From NCBI RefSeq assembly GCF_002201535.1, contig NZ_NIWW01000007.1, positions 62,001-126,000 of the forward strand: a DNA stretch of 64,000 nucleotides, in the 5' to 3' direction. This DNA is from Lacimicrobium sp. SS2-24. Lineage in GTDB: Bacteria > Pseudomonadota > Gammaproteobacteria > Enterobacterales > Alteromonadaceae. Both the position numbers and the translations under genes were made by a program. Below are positions 18,798 to 28,349 of this stretch, in pieces; the stretch's first letter is position 1, and each line of letters starts with the position of its first letter. A model generated the notes under the pieces. That model searched no databases and was not told where the DNA came from. It worked only from the letters and a program-made list of their open reading frames with translations.

Positions 18798-19149
18798 ACC
18801 CGCCGCTTTAGCTGCATTGTTACCGCGCCATCGATAATGATTGCGCCGTTTGTGGCTAATTCGAGCAGGCGACGAAACTTGGGGTATTGCATATGGCTCG
18901 GCGCAGTACAAACGGCGGCGTACCGAAGGCGCTACGCATTCAGTATTGCGGCGACTACTCCTTTGTTCTGACTACGCAGGGCCACAAAAGCGCACTCAAT
19001 GTGAAGGTGCTGCACCACGCTGGCTCGTTCATATCAGCGTGATGCTAACTGCAAGGACGTTCTTTTTACCACCATACCCATTGGCAAGATTAATCGCGCT
19101 CAATGTCATTGTGCTGTCCGATTTTAAGTACGTCTCAAATTTTAATACA
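18798..19149. other. Gene-poor stretch with two inverted repeats
   Basis: No convincing gene. Two inverted repeats are visible. One has 10-base arms CGCCGTTTGT (18844-18853) and ACAAACGGCG (18908-18917) around a 54-base interior. The other has 11-base arms GCACCACGCTG (19012-19022) and CAGCGTGATGC (19035-19045), with one mismatched pair and a 12-base loop. Neither is followed by a T run, so they are not ordinary terminators. They could be remnants of mobile or integron-type sites or structured RNA. An open frame across part of this region has no family resemblance. Confidence 0.4.
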
Positions 19150-19752
19150 TTAAAATGCGTAGCTAAAACCAACATTAATACTATTACAATTATCCGAGCC
19201 AAAAGGAACGGATTCTAAATCAGGAAGAACCTGGTAATCAGCAAAAATATTGAATTTGTTATTCAATTCGTAACTTAAGCCAAAACCATAGGTGAAGCCA
19301 CTTATGCTGGAAGTTACTTCGAACTTCTCCGAATCTATGATTTCAAGAGTTTCAGGAGTAAATACCGGTGTTGTGCCTACTTGATCTATGTCCGTTTTTG
19401 CATATCCAGCGATTGCGTATAAATTAAATGTGTCAGTTACCGGATACGCTGCCTTTATCAAAACTGATAGCTGATAGTTTATATCGGCACTATAATCGAA
19501 TTGTTCGCTGACATTAAAACCCGCACCTGAAACCCCTTTTGAATAGCGCGCTTCTGTAAAAAAATATTCATTGTATTGATATCCAGCGATAATACCTAAG
19601 GTAGAAAAATCTCGGTCGTCATTGGAAATCTTGGAAAGATCTTGTGCAGAATACAATCCCCCCATATACCAGTTATTATTTTCAGCTGCAGAAACAGAGA
19701 AAAGTTGAGTGCATGCCATAGTGGCGAATAAAATTTTTGTGATTTTTTTCAT
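19150..19752 (-). CDS. Small outer-membrane beta-barrel protein
   Basis: 200-residue exported protein. A Sec signal peptide (1-22, ending VSA) is followed by alternating strands such as WYMGGLYSAQD, TLGIIAGYQYNEYFFTEARYS and FTYGFGLSYELN, and a C-terminal Phe (VGFSYAF), the usual barrel-assembly signal. This fits the OmpA-like/OmpX-like 8-strand barrel family (outer membrane beta-barrel domain). Function is unknown. The start at 19752 has a clear AAAGGA site; the frame continues 14 codons upstream without one. The gene is clearly richer in A and T than the surrounding housekeeping genes, which supports acquisition. Confidence 0.82.
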   Translation of the reverse strand: MKKITKILFATMACTQLFSVSAAENNNWYMGGLYSAQDLSKISNDDRDFSTLGIIAGYQYNEYFFTEARYSKGVSGAGFNVSEQFDYSADINYQLSVLIKAAYPVTDTFNLYAIAGYAKTDIDQVGTTPVFTPETLEIIDSEKFEVTSSISGFTYGFGLSYELNNKFNIFADYQVLPDLESVPFGSDNCNSINVGFSYAF

Positions 19753-20516
19753 TTTCAGTCCTTTTATTAACAACTCCGATATAGGTATACGCATGGCCAG
19801 TGGAGTGGAGTTTCAGAAAGCCTTACGTTTTGTCTTCACGGCATTATCAAGTCTCACGACCGTGAGAGTGACCAGCGAAGAAATGTTCGTAAGTAAGCGG
19901 TTGTCTGATAATTCGGGGGATACAAAATGGCGCAGATTCCCTGCGTGTGGATATCGGCACAGTCCATTGTAGCCCTCACTTTCACTGTCAGGGGGCAATA
20001 CTGCCAGATTTTCCGGTTATGGTGAACCGCTTTATTCAGCCACACTAATTTTAAATAACTGATAACTGAACACCTAGCTCATCGGCGTTCAGTTACGGCC
20101 CGTATCATAGAATAGGCTTGCTAACACTGCTTGTCCGGCGCCACGCTGTATTAGCATGGCCTGCTTTTTAATGCCTGACTGATCATATAAGTTTATTAAT
20201 TGGCTTTTGCGGGAAAGCCTGGATACATAACCCCACGATTGACCCTGCCGTTACCGTTGGTATAGGCACCGTTACGGCGCCTTTTTTTCTTATGCAGCCT
20301 GGTATGGGGGCTGGCATCGCAGCTTCTCGCACGCAGCACCCAACCTCTGCCTGTATTCAGAGCCTGATAACACATACTGTTTTTGGTTTTGGCTTGTATG
20401 TATCAGGCGGTGCAATACAATTTTTTTACTCAATATAAAAATCAGCCTCAGTGAAACTGGCATGAGGGAAAAAGACTGATTCATTGGCACAGGAGCACAG
20501 GCATTTGTTATACCCA
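19753..20516. other. 764-base stretch without a supported gene
   Basis: Several short open frames exist on both strands (60-90 codons), but none shows a domain, signal peptide or good ribosome site. An imperfect hairpin occurs at about 20066-20094 (CTGAAC and GTTCAG arms). A terminator-like hairpin with a T run occurs at 20265-20288 on the plus strand, without any plus-strand gene before it. The stretch could hold an untranslated RNA or debris of an insertion. I cannot assign it. Confidence 0.4.
20265..20288 (+). terminator. Orphan terminator-like hairpin
   Basis: GGCACCG, loop TTA, CGGCGCC (one mismatched pair), followed by seven Ts. It points rightward, but there is no plus-strand gene upstream in this interval. 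The minus-strand esterase gene ends about 230 bases to the right and would read into the hairpin in the opposite orientation, where there is no U run. Confidence 0.5.
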
Positions 20517-21356
20517 TCAGTTCTCAGAGGTAGGTAAGAGGTTTTTTAAGCCTTCATACCAAGCCAGGAAAGCGACAGTCCCATGGGTTTCGTTTTCAAA
20601 ATATTGCTGCTTTCCTAGCTTTTGAGTGTTGCTTATGACGGATGACGCAAAAGAAGAACCCCATTTATAGTTGGTCAATCCTACTTCTCCCAAATGGGAA
20701 TTATTTGCAAAAGCAAAATACACATTCGAGCTAAACTTCACAGACTCAGACTGAGTAAGATATGTCCGATTAAGGTAATCATTATCCCATACCGCGGTAG
20801 GATCAATGATCAGGTAGTCGGTAAATAATGACGAAGAATGAAGAAGTACATTTGCAGCAAACAAACCGGCGAAGGATTCGCCTATCAGTACTCGCTTATC
20901 AGAGGTTCTGTATGTTTTCTCGATTTTCGGGATTAGCTCCTGTTCCAGAAAATCTTGAAACGTTAGCGCCTTTCCTGTCTGTGAGAACGTATCCAGAGTG
21001 CGGCCCTTGAACTTCCATTCACTCAGACTTGATGGGGTCAAATCTCTTGATCTATTTGTATTTGGGATAGCAATAACAATGGCTTCTTGCACCTGATTTC
21101 CCAACGTCGCAGTACTTAATGATTCCAGGACGCCAACGAAACCTTTAAACCTATGGATGTCTCCGTCTAGTAAGTAAATGACAGGGTATGACTCAGTGCC
21201 AGCGTGGTAAGACGGCGGCAAGTAGATCATCAAAGGTCTTTTTTCTCCCATGACTTCCGAGTTTAACGATGTTGAGATCCCTAACTCGATGATTTCTGAG
21301 GCAAAAGTATTTAGTGAAAAAATAAAAGAAAAGATAACCGTGATTAATTTATTCAA
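20517..21356 (-). CDS. Exported esterase of the Fes/esterase-D-like alpha/beta family
   Basis: Predicted periplasmic or secreted serine esterase (COG2819-type, related to enterochelin esterase-like hydrolases). The nucleophile elbow is GESFAG, preceded by YPVIYLLDGD, the typical strand and oxyanion loop. The catalytic His is probably in ETHGTVAF near the C terminus. I choose the TTG at 21356: AAGGA lies 7 bases before it and the product then starts with a clean signal peptide (NKLITVIFSFIFSLNTFA). An ATG 13 codons earlier has no ribosome site. 279 residues. Low GC and location in the insertion suggest acquisition. The substrate is unknown. Confidence 0.82.
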   Translation of the reverse strand: MNKLITVIFSFIFSLNTFASEIIELGISTSLNSEVMGEKRPLMIYLPPSYHAGTESYPVIYLLDGDIHRFKGFVGVLESLSTATLGNQVQEAIVIAIPNTNRSRDLTPSSLSEWKFKGRTLDTFSQTGKALTFQDFLEQELIPKIEKTYRTSDKRVLIGESFAGLFAANVLLHSSSLFTDYLIIDPTAVWDNDYLNRTYLTQSESVKFSSNVYFAFANNSHLGEVGLTNYKWGSSFASSVISNTQKLGKQQYFENETHGTVAFLAWYEGLKNLLPTSEN

Positions 21357-21469
21357 ATTTACGTCCTTGATGTGTATCGCCGTAATGTGGGGCATATCAA
21401 TGCTTGGCTAAAATTAGTGAGGGAAAATAGCCAGTAAAGCGTCCATTTGAGTAACGTTTTATATGCCAA

Positions 21470-21823
21470 TTACCTAAATAGTCCAAGCACTTCTTCACCA
21501 TTAAAGCTAACCATTAATTGATTGCAACGTTTAGATTTTATCTGAACATCAACAAATGAATCTTCAGCTGCACTATACATTTGTGCATTCCAAGAAGAGG
21601 AAGTTGACCCTAGCTTAAGATTTTTTAAAACAATTAATCCAATAGCTTTTTCGTTGTTTTCATGAGAATAAACAGAGATCTCAGCGTTACTTAAGTCGAC
21701 AAGAAGTTTTGCTGGTTTAGAAGAGTGATTCCAAATACCGGAAATATCACACCTATCAGCTTTAGCAGCGGTTGAAAAAAGGGTGACGATAAGAATAGCG
21801 CTTAAAACGAACAGCTTGTACAT
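21470..21823 (-). CDS. Small secreted protein of unknown function
   Basis: 117 residues. A strong Sec signal peptide (1-22, ending AKA) is followed by about 95 residues that look like a small beta-rich domain: GIWNHSSKPAKLLVDLS, then further strands. Two cysteines (near residue 25 in DRCDIS and in SKRCNQL) could form a disulfide. I recognise no family; the G-x-W opening recalls small lipocalin-like domains, but this is weak. AAGGATAACT precedes the ATG. The 20 bases upstream end in an integron-like core sequence (see 21837-21899). Low GC. Confidence 0.75.
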   Translation of the reverse strand: MYKLFVLSAILIVTLFSTAAKADRCDISGIWNHSSKPAKLLVDLSNAEISVYSHENNEKAIGLIVLKNLKLGSTSSSWNAQMYSAAEDSFVDVQIKSKRCNQLMVSFNGEEVLGLFR

Positions 21824-21836
21824 AGTTATCCTTTAC

Positions 21837-21899
21837 ATATAACGATTAAGCTCAGCGAAGCGCCGTACTTGTCCATAGTGTGTTTCTAGCATGTTATCT
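21837..21899 (-). other. Possible eroded integron attC-like site
   Basis: Read on the minus strand, the interval starts with AGATAAC and ends with GTTATAT, which match each other in 6 of 7 inverted positions and resemble the outer simple sites of attC elements. Between them is a GC-rich turn (GGCGCTTCGC), and the total length is about 60 bases. The inner arms pair poorly. The right-hand core lies 13 bases before the small secreted protein start, where a cassette gene would begin. No integrase gene is in the window. Treat as a suggestion only. Confidence 0.22.
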
Positions 21900-22215
21900 A
21901 ACCCCTGAACAGCCTGGTGTGCCGCGTTGCACTCAATATAGTGCAGAGAAAAAGAGGCGATTTGCCGTCGTTTTGCGGCTATGCGGAAGTAGGGCAGTGC
22001 CCGAGTAAAAGAACAGCCTACGGATATCTCCAGCTGGCTTCAGGTAAAAAAGACTCGGGCATCTGCATCTATAGAGGCTGGTTATGACTTAAAGCCAATT
22101 CGTCTGTTGCATAGTTATGGGCGGCGTCAGAGCGTTATTCTCTTTCATGCAAAGGGCTTGTGGGGCGGGTTTGCAGATAATTATGCAGAAATTCTGAAAT
22201 TATTTGATCAAAATT

Positions 22216-22230
22216 CTGAAAGTCTTTCAG
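22216..22230. promoter_or_regulatory. Perfect palindrome upstream of pckA
   Basis: CTGAAAG-T-CTTTCAG, followed on the plus strand by a T-rich run. It lies about 115 bases before the pckA start. It could be an operator for a repressor or activator of gluconeogenesis, or a weak terminator ending read-through from the insertion. The sequence alone does not decide. Confidence 0.4.
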
Positions 22231-22346
22231 TTTTGTGTTTTTTTTGAGCGCAACGCTACCTCTGCAGCCCTTAAATAATGTATCATCCGCGCCACGCCCG
22301 AGAATTGAAACCCTACTTGAAAACATTTTGCCTGGAGTACGCTTTG

Positions 22347-23888
22347 ATGACCTCTCTGCCCCCAAACCTGATGGTTGATTTAACCCCCGCCGATTTGATT
22401 GAACAGGCGATCCGCCGCAACGAAGGTCACCTGGCCGCTAATGGTGCACTGGTCGTCGAAACCGGTGAGCGCACCGGCCGTTCGCCCAAAGACCGCTTTA
22501 TTGTTAAAGAAGCCAGCACCGAAGCGGATATTCAATGGGGAGAGGTGAACCGTCCTTTCGATGCGACACAGTTTGATGCCTTGTGGGACAGAGTGGAAGC
22601 CTATCTGGCGGCTAAAGAGCATTTTATGTCGCACCTGGAAGTGGGTGCTGATCCAGAGCATTACCTGCCGTTGCTGGTGCGTACCGAAACCGCGTGGCAT
22701 CAGTTGTTTGCCAATAACCTGTTTATCCGCCCTGAAAACTGGAATGCCGCCGACAAACCGGCCTGGCAGATCCTCAATGCACCGGGTTTTGTGTGTGAGC
22801 CTGAACGTGATGGCACCAACTCTGAAGGCACGGTGATCATTAACTTTGCACAGCGCAAGGTGTTGCTGGCGGGTATGCGCTATGCCGGCGAAATGAAAAA
22901 ATCTATGTTCTCGGTACAGAACTTCTTGTTACCGGCAGAAGATGTATTGCCCATGCACTGCAGCGCCAATGTGGGCGAAGCGGGTGATGTGACCCTGTTC
23001 TTCGGTCTGTCCGGCACCGGCAAAACCACACTCTCTGCCGACCCAAGTCGTTACCTGATCGGTGACGACGAGCATGGCTGGGCTAAAGGTTCTGTCTTTA
23101 ATATCGAAGGCGGCTGTTATGCCAAGTGTATCGATCTGTCGCAGAAAAATGAGCCGGTCATCTGGAATGCCATCCGTTTTGGTACAGTGCTGGAAAACGT
23201 GGTGCTGGATGACGATCGGGTGCCAGACTACAAAGATGCCAGTCTGACTCAGAACAGCCGTGCGGCCTATCCGCTGGAGCACGTTGAAAAGCGCGAAGTG
23301 AAAAACAGAGCCGGTGAACCCGGTGCGGTGGTTTTTCTGACCTGTGATGTGAGTGGGGTATTGCCACCGGTGTCGATTCTGTCAGAGCAGGCCGCGGCGT
23401 ATCACTTCCTGTCCGGTTACACGGCTAAGGTGGGTTCCACGGAAATTGGCTCCACTGCTGCCATTGAATCTACCTTCTCTACCTGTTTCGGGGCCCCTTT
23501 CTTCCCTCGTCCGGCGGGCGTTTATGCCGAGTTGCTGATTAAGCGCGTACGTGAATTCGGTGCCAAAGTCTATCTGGTTAACACTGGCTGGACAGGCGGT
23601 CCATACGGTATTGGCAAGCGTTTCGATATTCCCACTACCCGTGCGGTCATCGATGCCATCGTGAACAACAAGTTGGCCGATGTTGAAACCGAGCACCTGC
23701 CACAACTGAATCTGGATGTGCCGGTCGCGGTGCCGGGCGTTGACAGCACACTGCTGAACCCCCGCAACACGTGGGAAAACCCGGCCAAATACGATGAGTA
23801 CGCGGCGAATCTGGCGACTGAGTTTAACAATAACTTCGCCAAGTATGATGTGTCTGAGGAGATTCGTCAGGCCGGTCCTAAAGCCTGA
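22347..23888 (+). CDS. pckA: ATP-dependent phosphoenolpyruvate carboxykinase
   Basis: Converts oxaloacetate and ATP to phosphoenolpyruvate and CO2, the entry step of gluconeogenesis, in the cytoplasm. The kinase-1a loop GLSGTGKT is at 220-227. The kinase-2 DDEHGW segment, the KRE-KNR Arg region and the adenine-binding TGWTGGPYG region are present. I start at the ATG at 22347 (513 residues) with CTGGAG 9 bases upstream. The frame is open 23 codons further, but the extension shows no homology. In many relatives pckA directly follows hslO; here 5.4 kb separates them. Confidence 0.97.
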   Translation: MTSLPPNLMVDLTPADLIEQAIRRNEGHLAANGALVVETGERTGRSPKDRFIVKEASTEADIQWGEVNRPFDATQFDALWDRVEAYLAAKEHFMSHLEVGADPEHYLPLLVRTETAWHQLFANNLFIRPENWNAADKPAWQILNAPGFVCEPERDGTNSEGTVIINFAQRKVLLAGMRYAGEMKKSMFSVQNFLLPAEDVLPMHCSANVGEAGDVTLFFGLSGTGKTTLSADPSRYLIGDDEHGWAKGSVFNIEGGCYAKCIDLSQKNEPVIWNAIRFGTVLENVVLDDDRVPDYKDASLTQNSRAAYPLEHVEKREVKNRAGEPGAVVFLTCDVSGVLPPVSILSEQAAAYHFLSGYTAKVGSTEIGSTAAIESTFSTCFGAPFFPRPAGVYAELLIKRVREFGAKVYLVNTGWTGGPYGIGKRFDIPTTRAVIDAIVNNKLADVETEHLPQLNLDVPVAVPGVDSTLLNPRNTWENPAKYDEYAANLATEFNNNFAKYDVSEEIRQAGPKA

Positions 23889-23910
23889 GGTAGTTAGAAA
23901 GGTCGTTTCA

Positions 23911-23935
23911 ATGCCAGCCAGGCTGGCATGTTTTG
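23911..23935 (+). terminator. Possible pckA terminator hairpin
   Basis: ATGCCAGC, loop CAG, GCTGGCAT, followed by GTTTTGG. The stem is perfect (8 pairs) but the U run is short. It lies 23 bases after the pckA stop and is followed by a much stronger bidirectional terminator 160 bases on. Confidence 0.45.
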
Positions 23936-24087
23936 GAGCTATATACTGAAACACCTAATCGGGGCTCAGAAATTAGCTGTCCCTGCAGGTGTGACACACC
24001 GTCCCTGGTGTGCCAGTGACCTTTGTATTGGGCATCTTGTCCAATTCCTTTCAGGCCAGTTAAAGCTGCCCGTTGCAGAAGCATGCA

Positions 24088-24125
24088 AAAAAAAGCCCGC
24101 TAAGGTTTTCCTTAGCGGGCTTCTT
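24088..24125. terminator. Bidirectional terminator between pckA and fklB
   Basis: Perfect stem GCCCGCTAAGG/CCTTAGCGGGC (24095-24105 and 24110-24120) with a 4-base loop. An A run lies on the left and TTCTT on the right, so it can stop transcripts from both converging genes. It works best for the minus-strand fklB transcript. Confidence 0.85.
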
Positions 24126-24145
24126 GTTATCAGGGGTATCGGCTT

Positions 24146-24766
24146 TTAGCCAACCACTTCCAGCAGCTCAATATCAAATACCAGCGTGCTGTATGGGGCG
24201 ATAGCCGCACCGGCACCCTGTTCGCCGTAGGCCAGCTGATGCGGTACATACAACTTCCACTTGGCGCCGGGCTTCATCATTTGCAGGGCTTCGGTCCAGC
24301 CTTTGATTACGCCGCCCACTGGAAATTCAGCGGGCTGGCCACGCTCATAAGAGCTGTCGAACATGGTGCCATCGATAAGAGTACCGTGATAATGAGTACG
24401 CACGGTAGAGTCGGCAACCGGAGATTCACCCTCGCCTTCGCTGATCACTTCGTATTGCAGGCCAGATTCGGTCACAATCACGCCGTCGCGTTTAGCGTTT
24501 TCGGCCAGAAAGGCTTCACCGGCTGCAGTTGCTTCTTTGGCTTGCTCGGCTTTGGCCGCCTGCATGCGCTGATGGATCTCGTTGAAGGCGGCTCGGAGCT
24601 CGTCATTGCTGACGGCACTGGGCTGTTTGTTGAATGCGGTGGCCAGGCCATCCTGTACGGCTTCGATATCCAGCCCTTCAAAGGGGTTACCGGCGAGCTG
24701 CTCGCCCATTTGCAGACCAATACCGTAGCTGGCCTGAGCTTCGACGCTAGTGTAAGTTTTAGACAT
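24146..24766 (-). CDS. fklB: FKBP-type peptidyl-prolyl isomerase FklB
   Basis: Catalyses cis-trans isomerisation at prolines. The N-terminal dimerisation helices (about 1-90) carry the LQMGEQLAGNPFEGLD segment typical of FklB/FkpA. They are followed by a complete FKBP domain (about 100-205) with HYHGTLIDGTMFDSSYERG, FPVGGVIKGWTEAL and a closing FDIELLEV. There is no signal peptide, so it is cytoplasmic or periplasm-independent FklB rather than FkpA. 206 residues equals E. coli FklB. It is monocistronic, with a strong terminator behind it. Confidence 0.95.
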   Translation of the reverse strand: MSKTYTSVEAQASYGIGLQMGEQLAGNPFEGLDIEAVQDGLATAFNKQPSAVSNDELRAAFNEIHQRMQAAKAEQAKEATAAGEAFLAENAKRDGVIVTESGLQYEVISEGEGESPVADSTVRTHYHGTLIDGTMFDSSYERGQPAEFPVGGVIKGWTEALQMMKPGAKWKLYVPHQLAYGEQGAGAAIAPYSTLVFDIELLEVVG

Positions 24767-24998
24767 TCAGGATCCTTAAGTTAAATCCGCCCGGGTACAG
24801 AGTGAGTACAGCACGCTGGCGGTGGTAAAAAGACGGGGGATCCTAACATTGCGGGCCTGGTTATGCTAACCGGGTATGCCTTGGTTGCTGAGCAGGTCAG
24901 GAAACTAGCAGACAATACACACCAATGGGAATAGGCGCCGCCCCTACTGCGGTATATACTCAAAGGGTCCGATGCAGATAATAAATGGGAGTTGTGCA

Positions 24999-25637
24999 TT
25001 GAAATACATCATTTTTTGGACACTTTTAGGTGCAATGTGGTGGTCTGTGCAGATGGCCCATGCCTCTCAGCAGCAGCCCGGCATGGTGCTGTTTAACCAC
25101 GAATCGCGGTTATTTGCCTCCTACTTTGCCGGTTACGACAGCCCTCACAACGTACAAGTGCTCTATCACCTTGAAACAACCGACCTGGCGCTGATTTCGC
25201 TGGTCAGGGACGCCGAACTGGTGACCATTAAATTCGCCACCGACTTTGATCCCCAGCCGCTGGTCGATGGTGACCGCTTTAAAGTGAACGCGGATATCTA
25301 CCTGGGGAACTATAAAAAAGGTGGTGATCGATTCTTCGAGCAGATGCAGCTGACCTTTAACGAACAGTTGTATTTACGTCATATTGAGTCAGACAGTGCC
25401 GCGGTAACCCGGCAGGTTTATGATGAAATCGACCTGGGGCGCGATGCGCGTATCCTGATCCATCAGGTGCAGGGCACACCCAGTTACGAGCAGGTGGTCA
25501 TGCTGTTTCAGAATATCGGCTGTATTAAAGAATTTGATACTCCAGCGGCGGTGCCTGCGGAGTCATATTTGCTGATGCGGCTGAGTCCCTGTGGGGCAAT
25601 GAAAGCCATTTATTACGACAAAGTGGGCTCACCCTGA
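24999..25637 (+). CDS. Exported protein of unknown function
   Basis: 212 residues from the TTG at 24999, which has GGGAG 7 bases upstream and gives a clean signal peptide (KYIIFWTLLGAMWWSVQMAHA). An ATG at 24972 in the same frame adds nine residues before the hydrophobic stretch and is the alternative. The mature protein is mixed alpha/beta with no motif I recognise. Two cysteines lie near the C terminus (IGCIKEF and LSPCGAM) and could form a disulfide. It is divergent from fklB. The stop codon sits in the loop of a strong hairpin. Confidence 0.7.
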   Translation: MKYIIFWTLLGAMWWSVQMAHASQQQPGMVLFNHESRLFASYFAGYDSPHNVQVLYHLETTDLALISLVRDAELVTIKFATDFDPQPLVDGDRFKVNADIYLGNYKKGGDRFFEQMQLTFNEQLYLRHIESDSAAVTRQVYDEIDLGRDARILIHQVQGTPSYEQVVMLFQNIGCIKEFDTPAAVPAESYLLMRLSPCGAMKAIYYDKVGSP

Positions 25638-25646
25638 GGGTGAGCC
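25626..25646. terminator. Strong hairpin containing the stop codon of the upstream gene
   Basis: GGCTCACCC, loop TGA, GGGTGAGCC: nine perfect pairs, extendable by three more around a bulge. The loop is exactly the TGA stop of the gene ending at 25637. There is no U run after it on either strand, so classic intrinsic termination is doubtful. It may protect the 3' ends of the convergent transcripts. Confidence 0.5.
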
Positions 25647-25691
25647 ACTGTGATACGTTGTACACTCGGATGCAACGCTGTCGTTATTGCC

Positions 25692-26870
25692 TCAGTGCCT
25701 GGCGGCGTAGTCTTCCACCTGGCGCCATACCCGCAACAGGTTTTCAGAGAGGATCTTACGAATATCCTCTGGTGAGTAACCTCTGTCCAGCAATCCCTGC
25801 ACCAGATTAGGGTAAGTTGATACGTCTTTGAGGTTTTCTGGCAGTGAGTCACCCACGCCGTCATAGTCTGAACCAATGCCGATATGCTCAATGCCGACCA
25901 GATCACGCACATGGTCGATATGATCCAGTACCAGTTCCAGACTGGCATAGGGATAGGGGTTACTCTGACGATACTGCTTGCTGAAGGTTTCTGCATTGGG
26001 ATCAGACCAGCTCAGGTTTTTCTCGTCCATTTTGGTATTAAACCGATCGTTCCACTGACGCGCCTTCCTGGAAACGAAGCTTGAGCCGAAGTTAATCATG
26101 ATCACGCCGCCATTTTCAGCCAGCTTTTTGATCATGTCGTCATTCATATTGCGCTCGAAACCCGGCGTAAACTGACGGATAGAAGAGTGTGAGGCAATTA
26201 CTGGAGCCTTGGAGATTTCAATGGCCTGATAGAAAGCTTGGTCAGACACGTGCGAGATATCCACCATGATGCCGATGTTGTTCATCTCGACCACCAGTGC
26301 CTTACCAAAGTCACTTAGGCCATTCCATTTGCGGCGCAGGTCATAAGAGGAGTCAGAGATATGATTGGCCTGCGAGTGGGCCAGAGTGATGTAGCGAATA
26401 CCTCGCTCATAAAAGTGCCGCAGGTTGTCCATGCTGCCCTGAATCGGGGTGCCGTTTTCCATCCCCAGAGGCAGGGCGATTTTACCTTCGGCAAAGGCTT
26501 TTTCTACATCGGCGACACTGTACGCCAGTGAAAACTTGTCAGGTGCACGGCCTACCAATGCTTCCATGCTGTCGATGAGCTTGTTGGCCAGCAACACACT
26601 GCCGCCCGATTGCTCGTAACTGGCAGGAATGTAAATCGACATAAAGGGGGCATTCAGTCCACCCTGAACGGCTCTTGGATAATCAAAGTCACCACCCTCG
26701 GTCGCACGGGTAACGTCTTCCCACTCATCGTTAATCCGGTATGGCACATCAATATGCCCATCCACGATAATGGTATCCTTGGCCAGCTTAATGGCTTGTT
26801 CTGAAGGCGTAATGGCCAGGGCGCTGCTACCGAGCAGGGCGGTGACTAAAAAAGCATATTTCATTTTCAC
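25692..26870 (-). CDS. Exported membrane dipeptidase (peptidase M19)
   Basis: Zinc dipeptidase of the renal dipeptidase family, hydrolysing dipeptides, including those with a D-residue at the C-terminal side. A signal peptide (about 1-19) is followed by the first zinc ligands in DGHIDVP (His39, Asp41), the bridging Glu in LGMENGTPI, His ligands in DISHVSD and ASHSSIR, and Asp in GSDYDGVGD. 392 residues is normal for this exported bacterial form. It is followed by unrelated pepQ upstream on the same strand (21-base gap), so the two peptidases may be co-transcribed. Confidence 0.93.
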   Translation of the reverse strand: MKMKYAFLVTALLGSSALAITPSEQAIKLAKDTIIVDGHIDVPYRINDEWEDVTRATEGGDFDYPRAVQGGLNAPFMSIYIPASYEQSGGSVLLANKLIDSMEALVGRAPDKFSLAYSVADVEKAFAEGKIALPLGMENGTPIQGSMDNLRHFYERGIRYITLAHSQANHISDSSYDLRRKWNGLSDFGKALVVEMNNIGIMVDISHVSDQAFYQAIEISKAPVIASHSSIRQFTPGFERNMNDDMIKKLAENGGVIMINFGSSFVSRKARQWNDRFNTKMDEKNLSWSDPNAETFSKQYRQSNPYPYASLELVLDHIDHVRDLVGIEHIGIGSDYDGVGDSLPENLKDVSTYPNLVQGLLDRGYSPEDIRKILSENLLRVWRQVEDYAARH

Positions 26871-26891
26871 TGCTTAAGATTCCTGTTTGTA

Positions 26892-28229
<1,338 letters not shown>

Positions 28230-28349
28230 TTAAAAAATTGCCGATACACTAGCATAAGCCGGGCCATTCTACTAATGCCGACAAGGCTCAGAGCAACAGG
28301 TCAGAGCGGCGCGCTGGGCTATGTGTTCAGCGGCCGCTGGTGGCAACTA

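Larger units (their letters stand above)
21824..22346. other. Region between the accessory insertion and pckA
   Basis: About 520 bases holding the possible attC-like site, an 8-base inverted repeat GCCCGAGT/ACTCGGGC (about 21999-22058), a palindrome at 22216-22230 and the pckA leader. On the minus strand one frame stays open for about 67 codons ending at 21838, but it has no start codon, so I do not call it a gene. The last 150 bases before pckA are AT-rich and presumably contain its promoter. I could not fix the hexamers. Confidence 0.45.

Noticed and set aside
18841-19218. 125-codon plus-strand frame
   Set aside because: No family resemblance, crosses the inverted repeats and runs into the end of the outer-membrane protein gene in antisense.
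20290-20517. 75-codon minus-strand frame after the esterase
   Set aside because: No ribosome site and no recognisable domain; composition is not gene-like.
16865-22270. Prophage or complete transposon
   Set aside because: No integrase, transposase, terminal repeats or phage structural genes were seen.
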